Assembly (NCBI GenBank): GCA_001586965.3
Contig: LUCW03001747.1
Span: 67,501-105,000 of the forward strand
DNA: 37,500 bases
Origin: Sphaeroforma sirkka
Lineage: Eukaryota; Opisthokonta; Ichthyosporea; Ichthyophonida
Direction: 5' to 3'
Each line of letters starts with the position of its first letter. Position 1 is the first letter of the stretch. Of this stretch, positions 1 to 11,200 are shown piece after piece. Under the pieces are notes generated by a model that saw only the letters and a list, made by a program, of their open reading frames with translations, was not told the origin of the DNA and ran no database searches. The translations under genes were made by a program, and so were the position numbers.

Positions 1-11
1 CTTGTAATTTG

Positions 12-484
12 GTGAGTATACTTTCTAAATATAATTTATACAGTCATTGATGTTGTTGCGCCCTACATGTACGGCAAGTATATACATGTAACCTTCAGGC
101 ATGTATTCATTTGTCACGAACTGATATGCCTACGTTGTTGAGGTTCCCATATGCTTGCCAAAGCGCTCGATAAGCTACACGTCATCACGTATACATATGT
201 TAGCTATGTCTTCACGATGCAGGAGTTATAGATATTTGCTCAATATACACTAAGGGTACTTTCAGAGAATCGCTGTTCGCTTTTGATATTACATGCTGAA
301 ATTCCTTTCACGAGAAAAGTAGGCCTTCATAGCTCGAAAGTTTGTCTTGGCGATTGTCATGAAGGCGTATTTTAAGCCAGTTTCTCACCCATTTAGCACT
401 TGAAATATATTTGTACTTAAACGACATCCATTTTTCAGAAACTCTTTATTAATTTAAATTATGCTATAATTCTGTTTACTGCAG
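12..484 (+). other. Intron of the first gene
   Basis: It starts with GTGAGT directly after the first 11 bases and ends in a pyrimidine-rich stretch plus CTGCAG. The AT-rich content is typical of introns in this window. I see no other feature in it. Confidence 0.6.
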
Positions 485-1829
485 GAAGGGTGTACTGTGC
501 ATAGTCTCGTTACATGGCCCGGATTTTCTGCTACCTCTGCTGGAGGCACCTGAACTCGCATTCGATGTGTCGTACCAAAAGATTCGCTCTTCGACCGCCC
601 TGACTGTTAAGGACGGGTTGGATCTTACCAGGAATATGCCTCATATAGCCAGTAACGCCGAGGATGTCGAGACATCTGTATGGAGTGATGAAGGGGTTTT
701 TGCACCTCCCGACGACTATATCGACTCTACTAACATGTATGTGTGTAGACCTAGAAGAACCCCGCTCATACCCAAAGGGTCAGCAGTGAAGAATTTACAA
801 AGTGAGAATACCAATAACAAATTAGACCCTGTACAGCGGCAATATGGAGTAGAGGACGAATCTGAGACATCAACGTGTGCACACGCGCAAGCACAATATG
901 ATCACGATGAGGCCCAGGCTATCGAGCAAATTTTTCGTGTTGATAAAGACGCGCTTCATGCAAGGTACGATAGTATCCTTGATGAATGGTTTCGCAAAGA
1001 GGCACCCATGCTTACACCCGCTCGTAAGAAGACAATTGAAACCGCGTATGCTAAAGTAGTCGCTGAAGCTCTTGACCGGGAACGTATCGATAGGACAGGC
1101 TGTAGAGTCAAGGCAGCCAACAGCCAAATAGTAGTCGACCAAGAAGAAGACGTTAGGTTACGAAATAATAGAGAAAACAACTCGACTACACGTGGCAGCG
1201 TACCATTGATGGGGCAAAAGTACAGTTCACAAAGAATTGGTGCAAACGACTCGGGCTATACGGGAAAGGTCATATCAGAGGGAGGATATATTGTGGGAAA
1301 CGCACTCGAGGATCAAAGAATCTTTGACGCTGGTGGCAAGGAATGCACACAGAAAGGACAGGCGCAACCCCAATCAAATACTAATCACAAAAATAGCATA
1401 GACGCCTGTTGTGTGAATGACAACAACCTCGCATCAAAGAAGATCCAGAATGCAACAGGCGTGGCGGATAGCAGCGAGAAGATTCCAAAGAAGATCACAT
1501 CTGATATTTCACATGTGAATTCTGCACAGAACAGGTCAAATGTGAATAGCACGTTGTGTATAGCCGCGGTGTATGACCTGCTGTTCACCTCGCTGGAGCA
1601 AGAGCACTATGCAATGGATCAGTTTGTAGACGACTATGATGAGTTCCGTTTGGTCGACAGGAAGAGTGCAGCAACTACTATGAAGTATGCTCGTGTGATG
1701 TGTGGATGTGTATCCACCGCCGTGAATATAAAGCAAGGATTGATGAGCTCCTGTATACGAGAAGACGGTGATCATGCGCGAGGGCTGAATCTGACAGATG
1801 CGATCGCTTTTCTCGACCTTATGCAATAA
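485..1829 (+). CDS. 3' terminal exon of an unrecognised protein-coding gene (partial)
   Basis: The exon opens after a CTGCAG acceptor (484) and stays open for about 448 codons to a TAA at 1827-1829. The short piece at 1-11 before GTGAGT looks like the end of the preceding exon, giving an intron of about 473 bases (12-484). The translation begins near KGVLCIVSLHGPDFLLPLLE. It has a long polar middle part rich in Asp, Asn, Ser and Lys that looks disordered, and a C-terminal part (about the last 90 residues) with alternating hydrophobic residues that looks folded and helical. I recognise no domain. The start of the gene lies upstream of the window. The stop codon lies inside an AATAAA hexamer (1825-1830), which may serve as the poly(A) signal. 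The gene converges on the homoserine dehydrogenase gene, with 192 bases between the two stop codons. Confidence 0.75.
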
Positions 1830-1830
1830 A
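1825..1830 (+). promoter_or_regulatory. Poly(A) signal overlapping a stop codon
   Basis: The AATAAA hexamer contains the TAA stop codon of the first gene. If it is used, the 3' untranslated region would be only 10 to 30 bases long. No other AATAAA is seen on this strand before the neighbouring gene's 3' end. Confidence 0.4.
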
Positions 1831-1950
1831 TGATATGAACAGTAGTGTAATAAGCTAGACGCCGTATCTACATCGACCTCTTAAGATCTGCATATCGTTT
1901 ATACAAATAAGTTCCAAGGTTTGACGAAGAGAAAAAAAGGCCGTGATCTA

Positions 1951-1956
1951 TTTATT
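1951..1956 (-). promoter_or_regulatory. Poly(A) signal of the homoserine dehydrogenase gene
   Basis: TTTATT on the plus strand reads AATAAA on the minus strand, about 66 bases beyond the TAG stop of the gene. Position and spacing suit a poly(A) signal. Confidence 0.5.
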
Positions 1957-2021
1957 GAATGTACCCAATATTAAACAACACAGCAATGGATCCATGAGCC
2001 TTGTTTACTCGCGTTGCTATT

Positions 2022-4239
2022 CTAGTTGTGGCGATCGGAGATGGCCAGGATATCGGAGAAAATTCCGGCAGCAGTTACATCGGCACCTGCACCGGCACCT
2101 TGCACTATGAGTGGCACTGGGTACCTCTCAGTGGTGAATGAGATGATGTTGTCGCTGCCTGCAGGAGGCGAATTTCGTATTAAGAAGAATCAGTATGGAA
2201 GTTCAAGTCAAAAGAATGGCGACATATTCGAAGAAATGCTCAGCTCAAATCAGGAGCAGTGGAGCGTAGATAGGCTTCATGCATGCGTCCAGCTCCGCAT
2301 CGCATGTGGCATACTAATAACGCACTTACTACTCTACTGGCACATACGCAGTAAACGACTTGCTACCGACAGATCACAACTCGCATCGAAATACCACTCC
2401 AAACTTACCCTTGAGTGATGCGAAGGGGTGTGTGTTGGGAAATGCCTTTAGTGCAGTACAACTCTTTCCAGAGGGGTCGACTGTTCCAACATATCTGAGA
2501 TAAGGAAAGGGAGAACAGGGTCATTAAACAACTATACGCAACAGGGCTACTATGTACCTATATAATCCTAAGTTAAGTCTATATGTAAGACACAATACGG
2601 CCCTCCGTTTTCTACTCGCCGTATCAACACAATCAAGACTTCACAATCTAACCACATCTGATAGAACATTGTCGCGTGACACCCTGCGGACAGAATTGCA
2701 TGAAATTGGACAAGATTAAAGCCAATACGACAAGATTACGCACAAAGCTATACAGCGCACGTCGGTGAATACATCTAACTGCAGGCTAACACAGCAGACG
2801 ATCGATATCTATAACCTACCGAAGGACTTCTCCGCGAGCGGCTGCCTCCGCGTTTAACTTTCCGAAATGCTCATCGAATTCGGGTAATTTCTGCAAATGG
2901 TAGAAGTAAGTGAGCTTCTTTCCGAGCATGGGTATCAGAAAAAAATATTACATGCATCGCAACCTATCTACTGAGCTTTGTTTATATGGCAATCTCACAA
3001 TCGCATATAATCGTTGTATTGCCCTTTCACTATACTGCACTAGGAAAATCAGGAGCACTTTCTTTCGAGCGATTGCGCCGTCTGATGCTGCGCTTAACTC
3101 CCTGTGCATTTGTGACGAAAACATCCAAGTCGCACCAAAACAAATGGAGTTACACACTATACGTTTGAGACACTACCGAATACACACTCGATTACAACTT
3201 CCGCACGCAAGAATGATGGTCGGCCAACGTTGCCGTTTGAAGCCTACTCGTACGTATACATGCTAATAAATACAAAGCGGTACCAAGATAAGCGTAATTC
3301 ACTTACGGTCATGAACTCCTCGCTTGTTTGACACGATCGCAGAGCTTCAGGTACCACGTTTTCCACGGGAAGAGTATCCAAGGAGATATCCAGACCAGCT
3401 ACACGACCCAGGATAGTAACCTTGCGAGCAACATCCATACCGTTGAGATCGTCTCTGTTTGTGAGTGTAAATTCGATTGCTCGCTTTGAGTATTGCGGAA
3501 CACAAATGCGTAGCCTTCGTGTTCCTTTGGCACAGAGGTGGCCAATAGAACACCTGTCCGTCCAATATTTCAATAAGTGAACCACACTGGAATTCTAACT
3601 GGTGCGATAAGACAAACCACACAAACTACGGATCTGTATATCACTGACAAAGTAATGCACTGGAATAAGCAATGATCTCGTTCCTTTTCTAAGCGCAAGT
3701 GAAATGTAACTAATTCGGACTACAATATGGATCCCTAAACAACTTGATGCAGACATGATGTTCGAATGGCAGTACTGACTGATGCGCGCGAATTCTCGCC
3801 ATCTCAACCCTCATGAGTTGTACTTTTAAAGATATGTTCGTGCACGCAAGCTCTGCATACCTGGGATCAGGCTCGGTGTAACCAGAATCCTTAGCAATTC
3901 CTACACACTTCGAGAAACTCTCAGGGACGCCATTGGGAGCAGAGAAGGTGTTGAACAAAAATGACATTGTTCCAGAGAAGATTCCTTCGATCTTGACGAT
4001 CTTGTCACCTATTATTTATCAGCGATATTGTTGTAGAATGAATTTATGCAGCAAGTTCTTTGAAAGAGAAGCGAGAAGTTATGTGTTGAAAATAGTATGC
4101 TGCGCCTGAATGGCTTGTGAACCACGGTTGGTATATACTCGGCAATCTCAAGCGTGTAGTATAAGTTCATAAAAGCACGATACTAGCCTGGAGGGAAAAT
4201 ATGCAGTTAGCAATGCAAGCAAAAAAAACCCCCGACAAA

Positions 4240-4272
<33 letters not shown>

Positions 4273-6635
4273 CTAGGAATATAATATAAACTGGATATAG
4301 TATAGTCTGAGTCTAGTTGTGCGGCATATAGTAAGAAATATCGCAATGCGTAGTAAAATCATACTTGGCGACAGCTCATGAACATGCAGTTGAAATCATA
4401 GGCATACCCACCTGTTCGGACTAGTGATTTCAATGTGCTGATGATAGGGAGTCCCGCACCTACGGTCGCCTCGTGGTAGACGTACGTGTTTTGATTCGCC
4501 TGTGATAGCGTTTTGTACAGCTTCATGTCGCCTATGGTAGAATTTGAACGAGATATGAACTATATACAAGGACTAAATACACGATCCAAAGTATCTGAGT
4601 CCAAAAGCAATAGTCAAAGTGAAGATGAGAGTGACTCCAATGTATACCTTTGCATCATAATCAATGACTAATGCATGGTATCAGTACACGATAGTGTCAT
4701 GTTGCTCGCACAACAAAATCGCAAAATATTAAGGATGGCTAATGATGACGTAATTATGAGTGTCACCAACAAAAACGCTGTCACTGCATCACTGACATAC
4801 TAGCAACACCGACAACAAACGTAATGTGTAGCTGTATGTGCATTATTCGTGATCGATGACACATGGTGGAAACATGTACAAAACCCAAAGGATTGAAGAT
4901 CAATCATCGTATCTGAGCGCAAGTATGTACCAGTCGAGACAATTACATACCACTGAACCCCTTCTTATTGGGTGTTACGATGCTGAGTTTCTGTGATAGC
5001 CATTCAGGGTATTGTCCGGCAACGGCGTCGCTGGATGTGCAATCAACCATTACTGGCACGGTCTGTGTTGATAAGCAATTCATGAGTGAGTGCCAGAATG
5101 TAAGTATTGATACAGACATACCAAGAGTGTGTCGCGGTGTAAGCTGCACGCCCACCCCTGTTGAGTCTTGAATATTTATCAGTAAAATTACTCTTTAATA
5201 AATAGTTAAGTTTGTTCTGCGATCGTAGGCAATTCCCGATCTAATATGATATCTTGCCCCATCCCTCCCATTTTACGAATATACTTTCAAAGATAGTATA
5301 ATTGTATAAATTCATCAGCACTACTGACGAACAAGCAGCTCACTGCCGAAGTTGAGATAGGGGTCTTACCTGTGATGCCATGTGGGCGGTGAAGTTCTGC
5401 ATGTTGGACGTCTCAGAGTTGTTGGGCCAGTCCTTTACGGCGGATTCCCAATCATCTCCCTTGATCAGAAGCATAGATTTCGAATTGATGATACCTGCAA
5501 TACGCACACCATTGCTGTGGATATGGCAATGACATTGTTTAGCTTCAGTCTTCCAGTTCACATTGACAGCATGTGGAACGGGTGCGCAAAAGAAAAGGAA
5601 ACTCTGTCAAACACCCAAGATATGGAAACTATAATTAACAGCAAAAACTATCGATATACGTTCCTACTAATGTGGCAAGGCTGGCTGACGTTGCAAACTT
5701 GTATGTAACATGATAGATCAAAGATTTTCATTACGATGAGATTGAGATTGATGTGATAGAGAGGTGCACATCCTGCAGGTAAAATACTATTATATCATAT
5801 ACATGACTGAGGTTTGAGAATAGAGTTTCTGACAAAATCGTTAACAATTAGTATCCCAGACATCTCTTTAAGTTTGTGTTCTTGAAAATACAGAAATTAA
5901 GCTGTCAGGTTCAGTAATCTAAGACCTGTGTAACTACAACATAGATAACTACGATACAGGAGTGGAAGTTACGAACGGCGAATGTGCGCACTGTCACAAG
6001 GGTGCAGGGACATTTAACACTCGTACATCATCGAAATTTGCCTTTATAACCTAAATCTTCATATATACTGTTGAACGTAAATGAGTCCCAAATACGTGAC
6101 CACCACCATAAACAATATCATAAGTGGCGGAGCTGAACCCAAATTTGCAAGATACAATTAAGGTTCCTTTACCAACTGAATATGCGTCTACCATACACAA
6201 TCCCTGTCGAATAATAATTTAACTTAGCCACACTAGACTATATATATTACTGAGATGTATGTAGACGAAATATTGACTTTATGCGTTTTAAAAGGCTCTA
6301 TTGGTCTACACATCGAAAACCCCTATGAATCCAGCATGAGGAGAGCCAACGGTGTCCATGTGTCCGACAAGGAACAGCTCATGCAAGCAGAAATTGCTCA
6401 TCAAATTCAGGCGCTTGTCAATTGATTCACCGCTTAATCGCAGTTCACAATCGTTCCATGGCTAAGAGGACGACGATTCGAAGTGAGCTATCACAGTGCA
6501 ATGTCACAGTACAAACATATGCAGCTCGCAGTATACTTACCTTGCTCCGAATTCCACCAGTTGCTTGATCAAAGCTCCTCCCACAAGACCAGGGCCGATG
6601 ACACCGACGTTTACAAACTTCAAGGAGGCAGTCAT
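2022..6635 (-). CDS. Homoserine dehydrogenase (monofunctional, fungal type), nine exons
   Basis: It catalyses the NAD(P)H-linked interconversion of aspartate semialdehyde and homoserine in threonine and methionine synthesis. Exons, in order: 6635-6541, 5514-5370, 5062-4951, 4531-4412, 4008-3861, 3454-3307, 2890-2820, 2494-2409 and 2158-2022. Every junction is GT-AG and keeps the frame, giving 353 residues (yeast Hom6 has 359). Visible motifs: the nucleotide-binding loop VIGPGLVGG (residues 12-20), VDCTSS (86-91), TPNKK (110-114), EATVGAGLP (138-146), EGIFSGT (165-171), GYTEPDPRDDLNGMDVARK (200-218, with the catalytic Asp214 and Lys218 equivalent to yeast Asp219 and Lys223), and VQGAGAGADVTAAG near the C-terminus. 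There is no aspartate kinase domain and no obvious targeting peptide, so it is probably cytosolic. The ATG at 6635 is the only start that places the Rossmann loop at the N-terminus as in the family. It ends with TAG. It looks intact. Confidence 0.97.
4238..4271. repeat. (AT)n microsatellite
   Basis: About 15 AT dinucleotide repeats lie in intron 4 of the homoserine dehydrogenase gene, next to a short A-rich and C-rich stretch. Confidence 0.9.
5515..6540 (-). other. First intron of homoserine dehydrogenase (1,026 bases)
   Basis: It runs from GTAAGT after codon 31 to a CCACAG acceptor. It is the longest intron of the gene. The join yields FGAS-NGVRIAGIINSKSM, which matches the family without a gap, so no further exon is needed inside it. 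I see no other feature. Confidence 0.85.
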
Positions 6636-8259
6636 TATGGTGTATGTGTGTGAGTGTATGCGTGTGTGTAGTGTTCTGTGACGACGGAAGTCGTAGTTTT
6701 CAATACTGGGGGAAATGTGCTGAGTTTTCGAATAAACAAAAAAAAATATGTGCCTGACAGATGACACCGATTTGACGTGCATGTGATTTTGTAAATAAAA
6801 ATGACAGTTCGGTACATTCCTTCCCACATCTTGTTAAGGAAACTGTATTAGCAAACATAATATTTAGAGTCTCGTTACTCGGGCCGCCCAGGTACTGTGT
6901 ACTGTTCCCAGTCCTGCAATCCGAATTGCAAGACTTTTTCGCTACGCAATATAACCCAATCTTATGGTGGCTATGCCACTCTTTAAAATACGATATGGTT
7001 GCGGGTTGATGACTATGGCGCATAGTGAATTCTTGTTCCATCACAACGGCGTGTGGCCGTGTGCTCTTCTTGGATCAATAAAGTACTTTAATATCTGTGC
7101 ATCTGGAATTGTCGAAAGTCATAATCAGGCTTTATACAATACATACTAAATTGATTAGGGTACCTGCTATTTGGTGTAGCACCACAAGCGCCATCATGGA
7201 AATTACTGAGGAAACCATGAGATATCATGGAAGATAATACTAGAAGATTATGTAGTTGAGCATCAAACTCCCGCAGCTCAGTCAATCGGCGATAGTACAT
7301 GAGGGTACCTTGCAGCAAACTTATTTACCTTATATATCTGTGCCACATTCACATATATCGATAGGCCGTTGGCCGAAGTATCCTCTTGTTGAGTCTTATA
7401 TTCCAAGGAGGCAATGCATACTGTCTGGCTGTTCGACTGAAAGCGTTTCATACAAGAAGCATGTAGTATTTTACTGTGAATAGATCTGCTTTGAGGCAGG
7501 GCTTGAATCAATATTTGTCAAGAGTGTGATATAAAAGTTCAGAAACACACACACATAACGCTAAGAGCTCTCTGAATTTCGGTTCCGATATCACGAGATT
7601 TTACACCCGCTTTAGTGGCAGTATTGTGGAATATCATGTATGTGAATGACTCTTTCCTTGCGCGTCTACGTACTTTCATCATCGTTTCATAACTATCCAA
7701 CGTAAAAGAACTGTGATTGCTTTGGAACGACGCTACACTAGCACACGTCTTTGTGCAAGATATGCGATTGTTCACTAGTCTACCATCCCCCGACACAAGA
7801 GAGCTTTGTAGTGCAGAATAAGACTCGTGAGAGTGGCGAGAATAAAGATAATTGCCAAACAAGGGAGATAGTAGATCAGATCAGATATGTAGATACCGAG
7901 TACTCAGGGGTATTTACATATATGTACATACATAGTGTGTGATTACTGTGATCTCATTTTGGTACAGTCAACCAATGCGAATCAGTCTGATTGAATTATG
8001 GTATCAATTGCCAACTTGAGCCAATGAAATCTACAAATATGTATAAGATGCAAATTCTCCTGTGATTAGTGATTTCATACTGATTCTGTGTATATAAAAG
8101 TTTTTAGACTCCTCTACTTGAGTGCCCCCTGTAGTCCGCACCAACTGGAGCTAGAAGGTATGTACTATAAAGCCCTCTGGCTAGGTATTATGTAGTATAT
8201 AAAGCCTTGTCCATCGTTCGGGCGAGCCAAATACGAATTTTCCTCTCAATATAACTGTC
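6636..8259. other. Divergent intergenic region between two head-to-head genes
   Basis: About 1.6 kb separates the start of the homoserine dehydrogenase gene (-) from the monooxygenase gene (+). Short open frames occur on both strands, but none has recognisable similarity or a convincing splice structure. A GT-rich stretch (about 6640-6675) lies just upstream of the minus-strand start. Promoters of both genes should lie here. Confidence 0.6.
8196..8203 (+). promoter_or_regulatory. TATA-like element upstream of the monooxygenase gene
   Basis: TATATAAA lies about 57 bases before the ATG at 8260. A second copy of the surrounding string (CTATAAAGCC) lies about 34 bases further upstream, near 8165. 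Position and sequence suit a core promoter, but nothing else supports it. Confidence 0.35.
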
Positions 8260-11200
8260 ATGAGAGTTTGTATTGTTGGCGCCGGGGTATCCGGTGAGTA
8301 TACTTTGACATGTGATACTTTGGTGTCCTCCATTAGCGTAATTCAGTTTGGGTGATTCGAATACTCTACTCGGCTATTATTAGCTAGTATTGGGTAATAT
8401 TTACTTCGCGTTGTTATTGCCATATCGTCGCGCGCGCCATGGCAGCTTCTTCACCAAGAATATATCAATCTTGAGCTGCGAATGCAGTAGCTCATCGATC
8501 TGCATCGTGTTTGTCAATTACAATCTCATTTGTTAGAAGTGGCTCAAAGCCTTATATCCTTTTGTTTCCTTTCCTTGCAATGCTGTACTAGATTTCATTA
8601 TCATATGTATGGCTAACTAGTGTCGGCCCTTTGGTAAATTGTTCTTCTGTAGGTATAGTCGCAGCGAAGAAATGTCTAGCCCAAGGCCTGGTAGTAACCG
8701 TGCTGGACACAAACGACAAAATGGGTAGGCAATGGCACACAAACACAAAGAGATCATTCATCTGGAGAGAGATGTGCATGAACCAACCCAAATTACTATG
8801 AAAATAATTTGTTCTAAAGGCTTTCGCCATTATAAAGCAGAAGTTTGAAGGAGATGGATACGTGAAACATTTTACGCACAACACGGAAGCTCTTGAATAT
8901 TTGAGACGATATGCCGATCATTTTGGTGTCTCTGAGCACATCCAGTTCAATACAAATGTGAAGGTCGACCGTGGCGTAAACGGCCAGGAATGGAATGTTT
9001 CGGTGAGCACTTGATTATTGGACTTCATATCAGATATCCACATACCTCCCGTTTTCTTTTTTAGAAGTTTTGTTGTGCCTGAGCAAGCACATTATCGAAT
9101 GTTAAACCATCACATCACTCAGAAGCCGTAAACATGCTGCCGTCAGCTTTTTTCTGTCAAATGTCTTTCGATATGCACTTCCTTACTCTTCGGACTAACT
9201 TACGTTGACTGCGCTTACACGCATCGCAGGTCGAACGACTACAAGACGGCAGTCTAGATGTCCTGAATGGATTCGATAGACTCATCGTGTGCTGTGGCCG
9301 ACATACAATCCTAAATGAACCCTTCGTGGATAAAAGCACAGGCAAAATATGCCCACAATTAGAAGGATTTACCGGTGAAGTGATACACAGCGGGAAGGTG
9401 CGGAATATTTCCAACAGCCTTAGCAAGTCTGGTTATGCAAGCTAGAACATGTGTGTGTGCACACGTGTGTGTGTCGATATATGCATGTGTCTAAAACCTA
9501 AAACCCTATAAGGGAAGACATGATGTGACTCAATGGTCACACACAGCTGACTGACCACACATGTACGAAGCATCAGTATTTCATACACAGAGAATGCATT
9601 CATACAGCTCCGAGTCTGATCGTGTGGCTTACGTGTGTGTACGTGTGTGGACGGGTTTGTAGGCGAGTTGCCGTAAATCTTATTGTCTAGTAGCGAGTGA
9701 GTGATCCAGCGTTCTGGTTGCCAATGGGAAAGCTGGTTTTGGTTGCCAATTCTGGTTTGTAGTATTATCAGCTAGTAAGTCCAAACTCAGTTTGAAGGGT
9801 ATGGTTCAAAGTCTTCAGCACTTTTGTGACCCGTGTGAAGACTGGTTGTTGCTGTGTATCGCTCTCTGTTGCTAGCTTTGCTCTCATCAGCCTAGTGACA
9901 TGACAGTAAATCTATTGTACACCGTCCAAACGACTACAGATCGGTGCTTTTGCGAATCACAAAGGAAAACGCATCCTAATAGTGGGGTATGTGTACGTTG
10001 ATTGTATCTTTTTTATGATGTCGTGAAAATTCAATGAGACGTGATAGCAATTCCGACATGTGCACATGAGATGCTCTCTACAACAAGAAGCAGTGATAGG
10101 GCAGGTGTATGTTGATTATACTCTATTATGATGTGGCTAGAATTTGATGAAAGGTGATAGCAATTCCAGCACGTGCACATAAGATATTCTCTTCACAAGA
10201 AGCAGTGATAAGGCAGGTTTGTGTTGATTATACTCTTATTGTGATGTTTGCTACAATTCGATGAAAGGTGATAGCAATTGCGAGCAGTTGCACATACAAT
10301 ATACTAAGCAAGGATCAGCTATTGACGGCTAATTTCCAAGTTTTAATCAGCATGAGATATCGATGTATGTCGATGTTTCCTGCACAGTTTAAGTAAGTGG
10401 TAATCTGAACCTAAATATATAATGCTATGTGCTTAGTTCAGGGCAGATCAGACTGTGCTTGTCAACGCGTATTCGTAGATTAGTAGACTTGCTTTGTCTC
10501 AAAAGGGGGCACGCAACTGCCTTCCAATATCAAATTTTGAGTATACATGTAGAATTGTAAATTAAGTTTTTGGTATATGTATTATTTACAGAGGAGGAAT
10601 CTCAGGCTCCGATCTTTCGAGCGGACTGTGTGATACCTCGGGTATTCACCTTCCTATACACCACTCCATCCGGAAGAGTTACTTCATGGTCAACAAGTAC
10701 TCTCCGGTCAGTAACTTGCCGTCGGATGAACTCATGTTCAATCGCATCGTCGTGCTGGCCGGTAGACTTCTTCCCGAGAAACTGAGAAAGGGTTGCGTTC
10801 TGTCCGTAAAGTCGCGGATGTGGATCATATAGACACTTGCACGTTTGTATGCGTGTATATGTGCAGGGTAAAAGAATTGCGTAGCAGCATGTATCACGTA
10901 AAGTGGGAGCTGGTGCAGGTATTCATTTTTAGCTTGTATTCAATTCAAGTCAATGCAAACACTGCTGACCGGGACTAAGAAGACTTTGATTCAATCGTGT
11001 TGGTCGCCCTGCTTATGATTCAGACGTGTATTCTATATATATATATATATATCATCCATGGTCAATTCGAAGGACGAGGCCTCACTATACGTAGAGGTAC
11101 TCGGGTACATATCCGTGTTCATTTCGATCTTAGTACTTGGTGTGTGGCAAACTTCATATTTGAGTTTACATTGGGAATTGAGAGTGGAGAACTCTACTCT

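Noticed and set aside
870-1180. Overlapping minus-strand open frames inside the first gene
   Set aside because: They are antisense shadows of a 448-codon exon with a good splice acceptor.
6290-6430. An extra exon of homoserine dehydrogenase (minus frame containing HELFLVGHMDTVGS)
   Set aside because: Joining exon 1 directly to the exon at 5514 preserves phase and matches the family without a gap. The extra piece has no counterpart in the enzyme.
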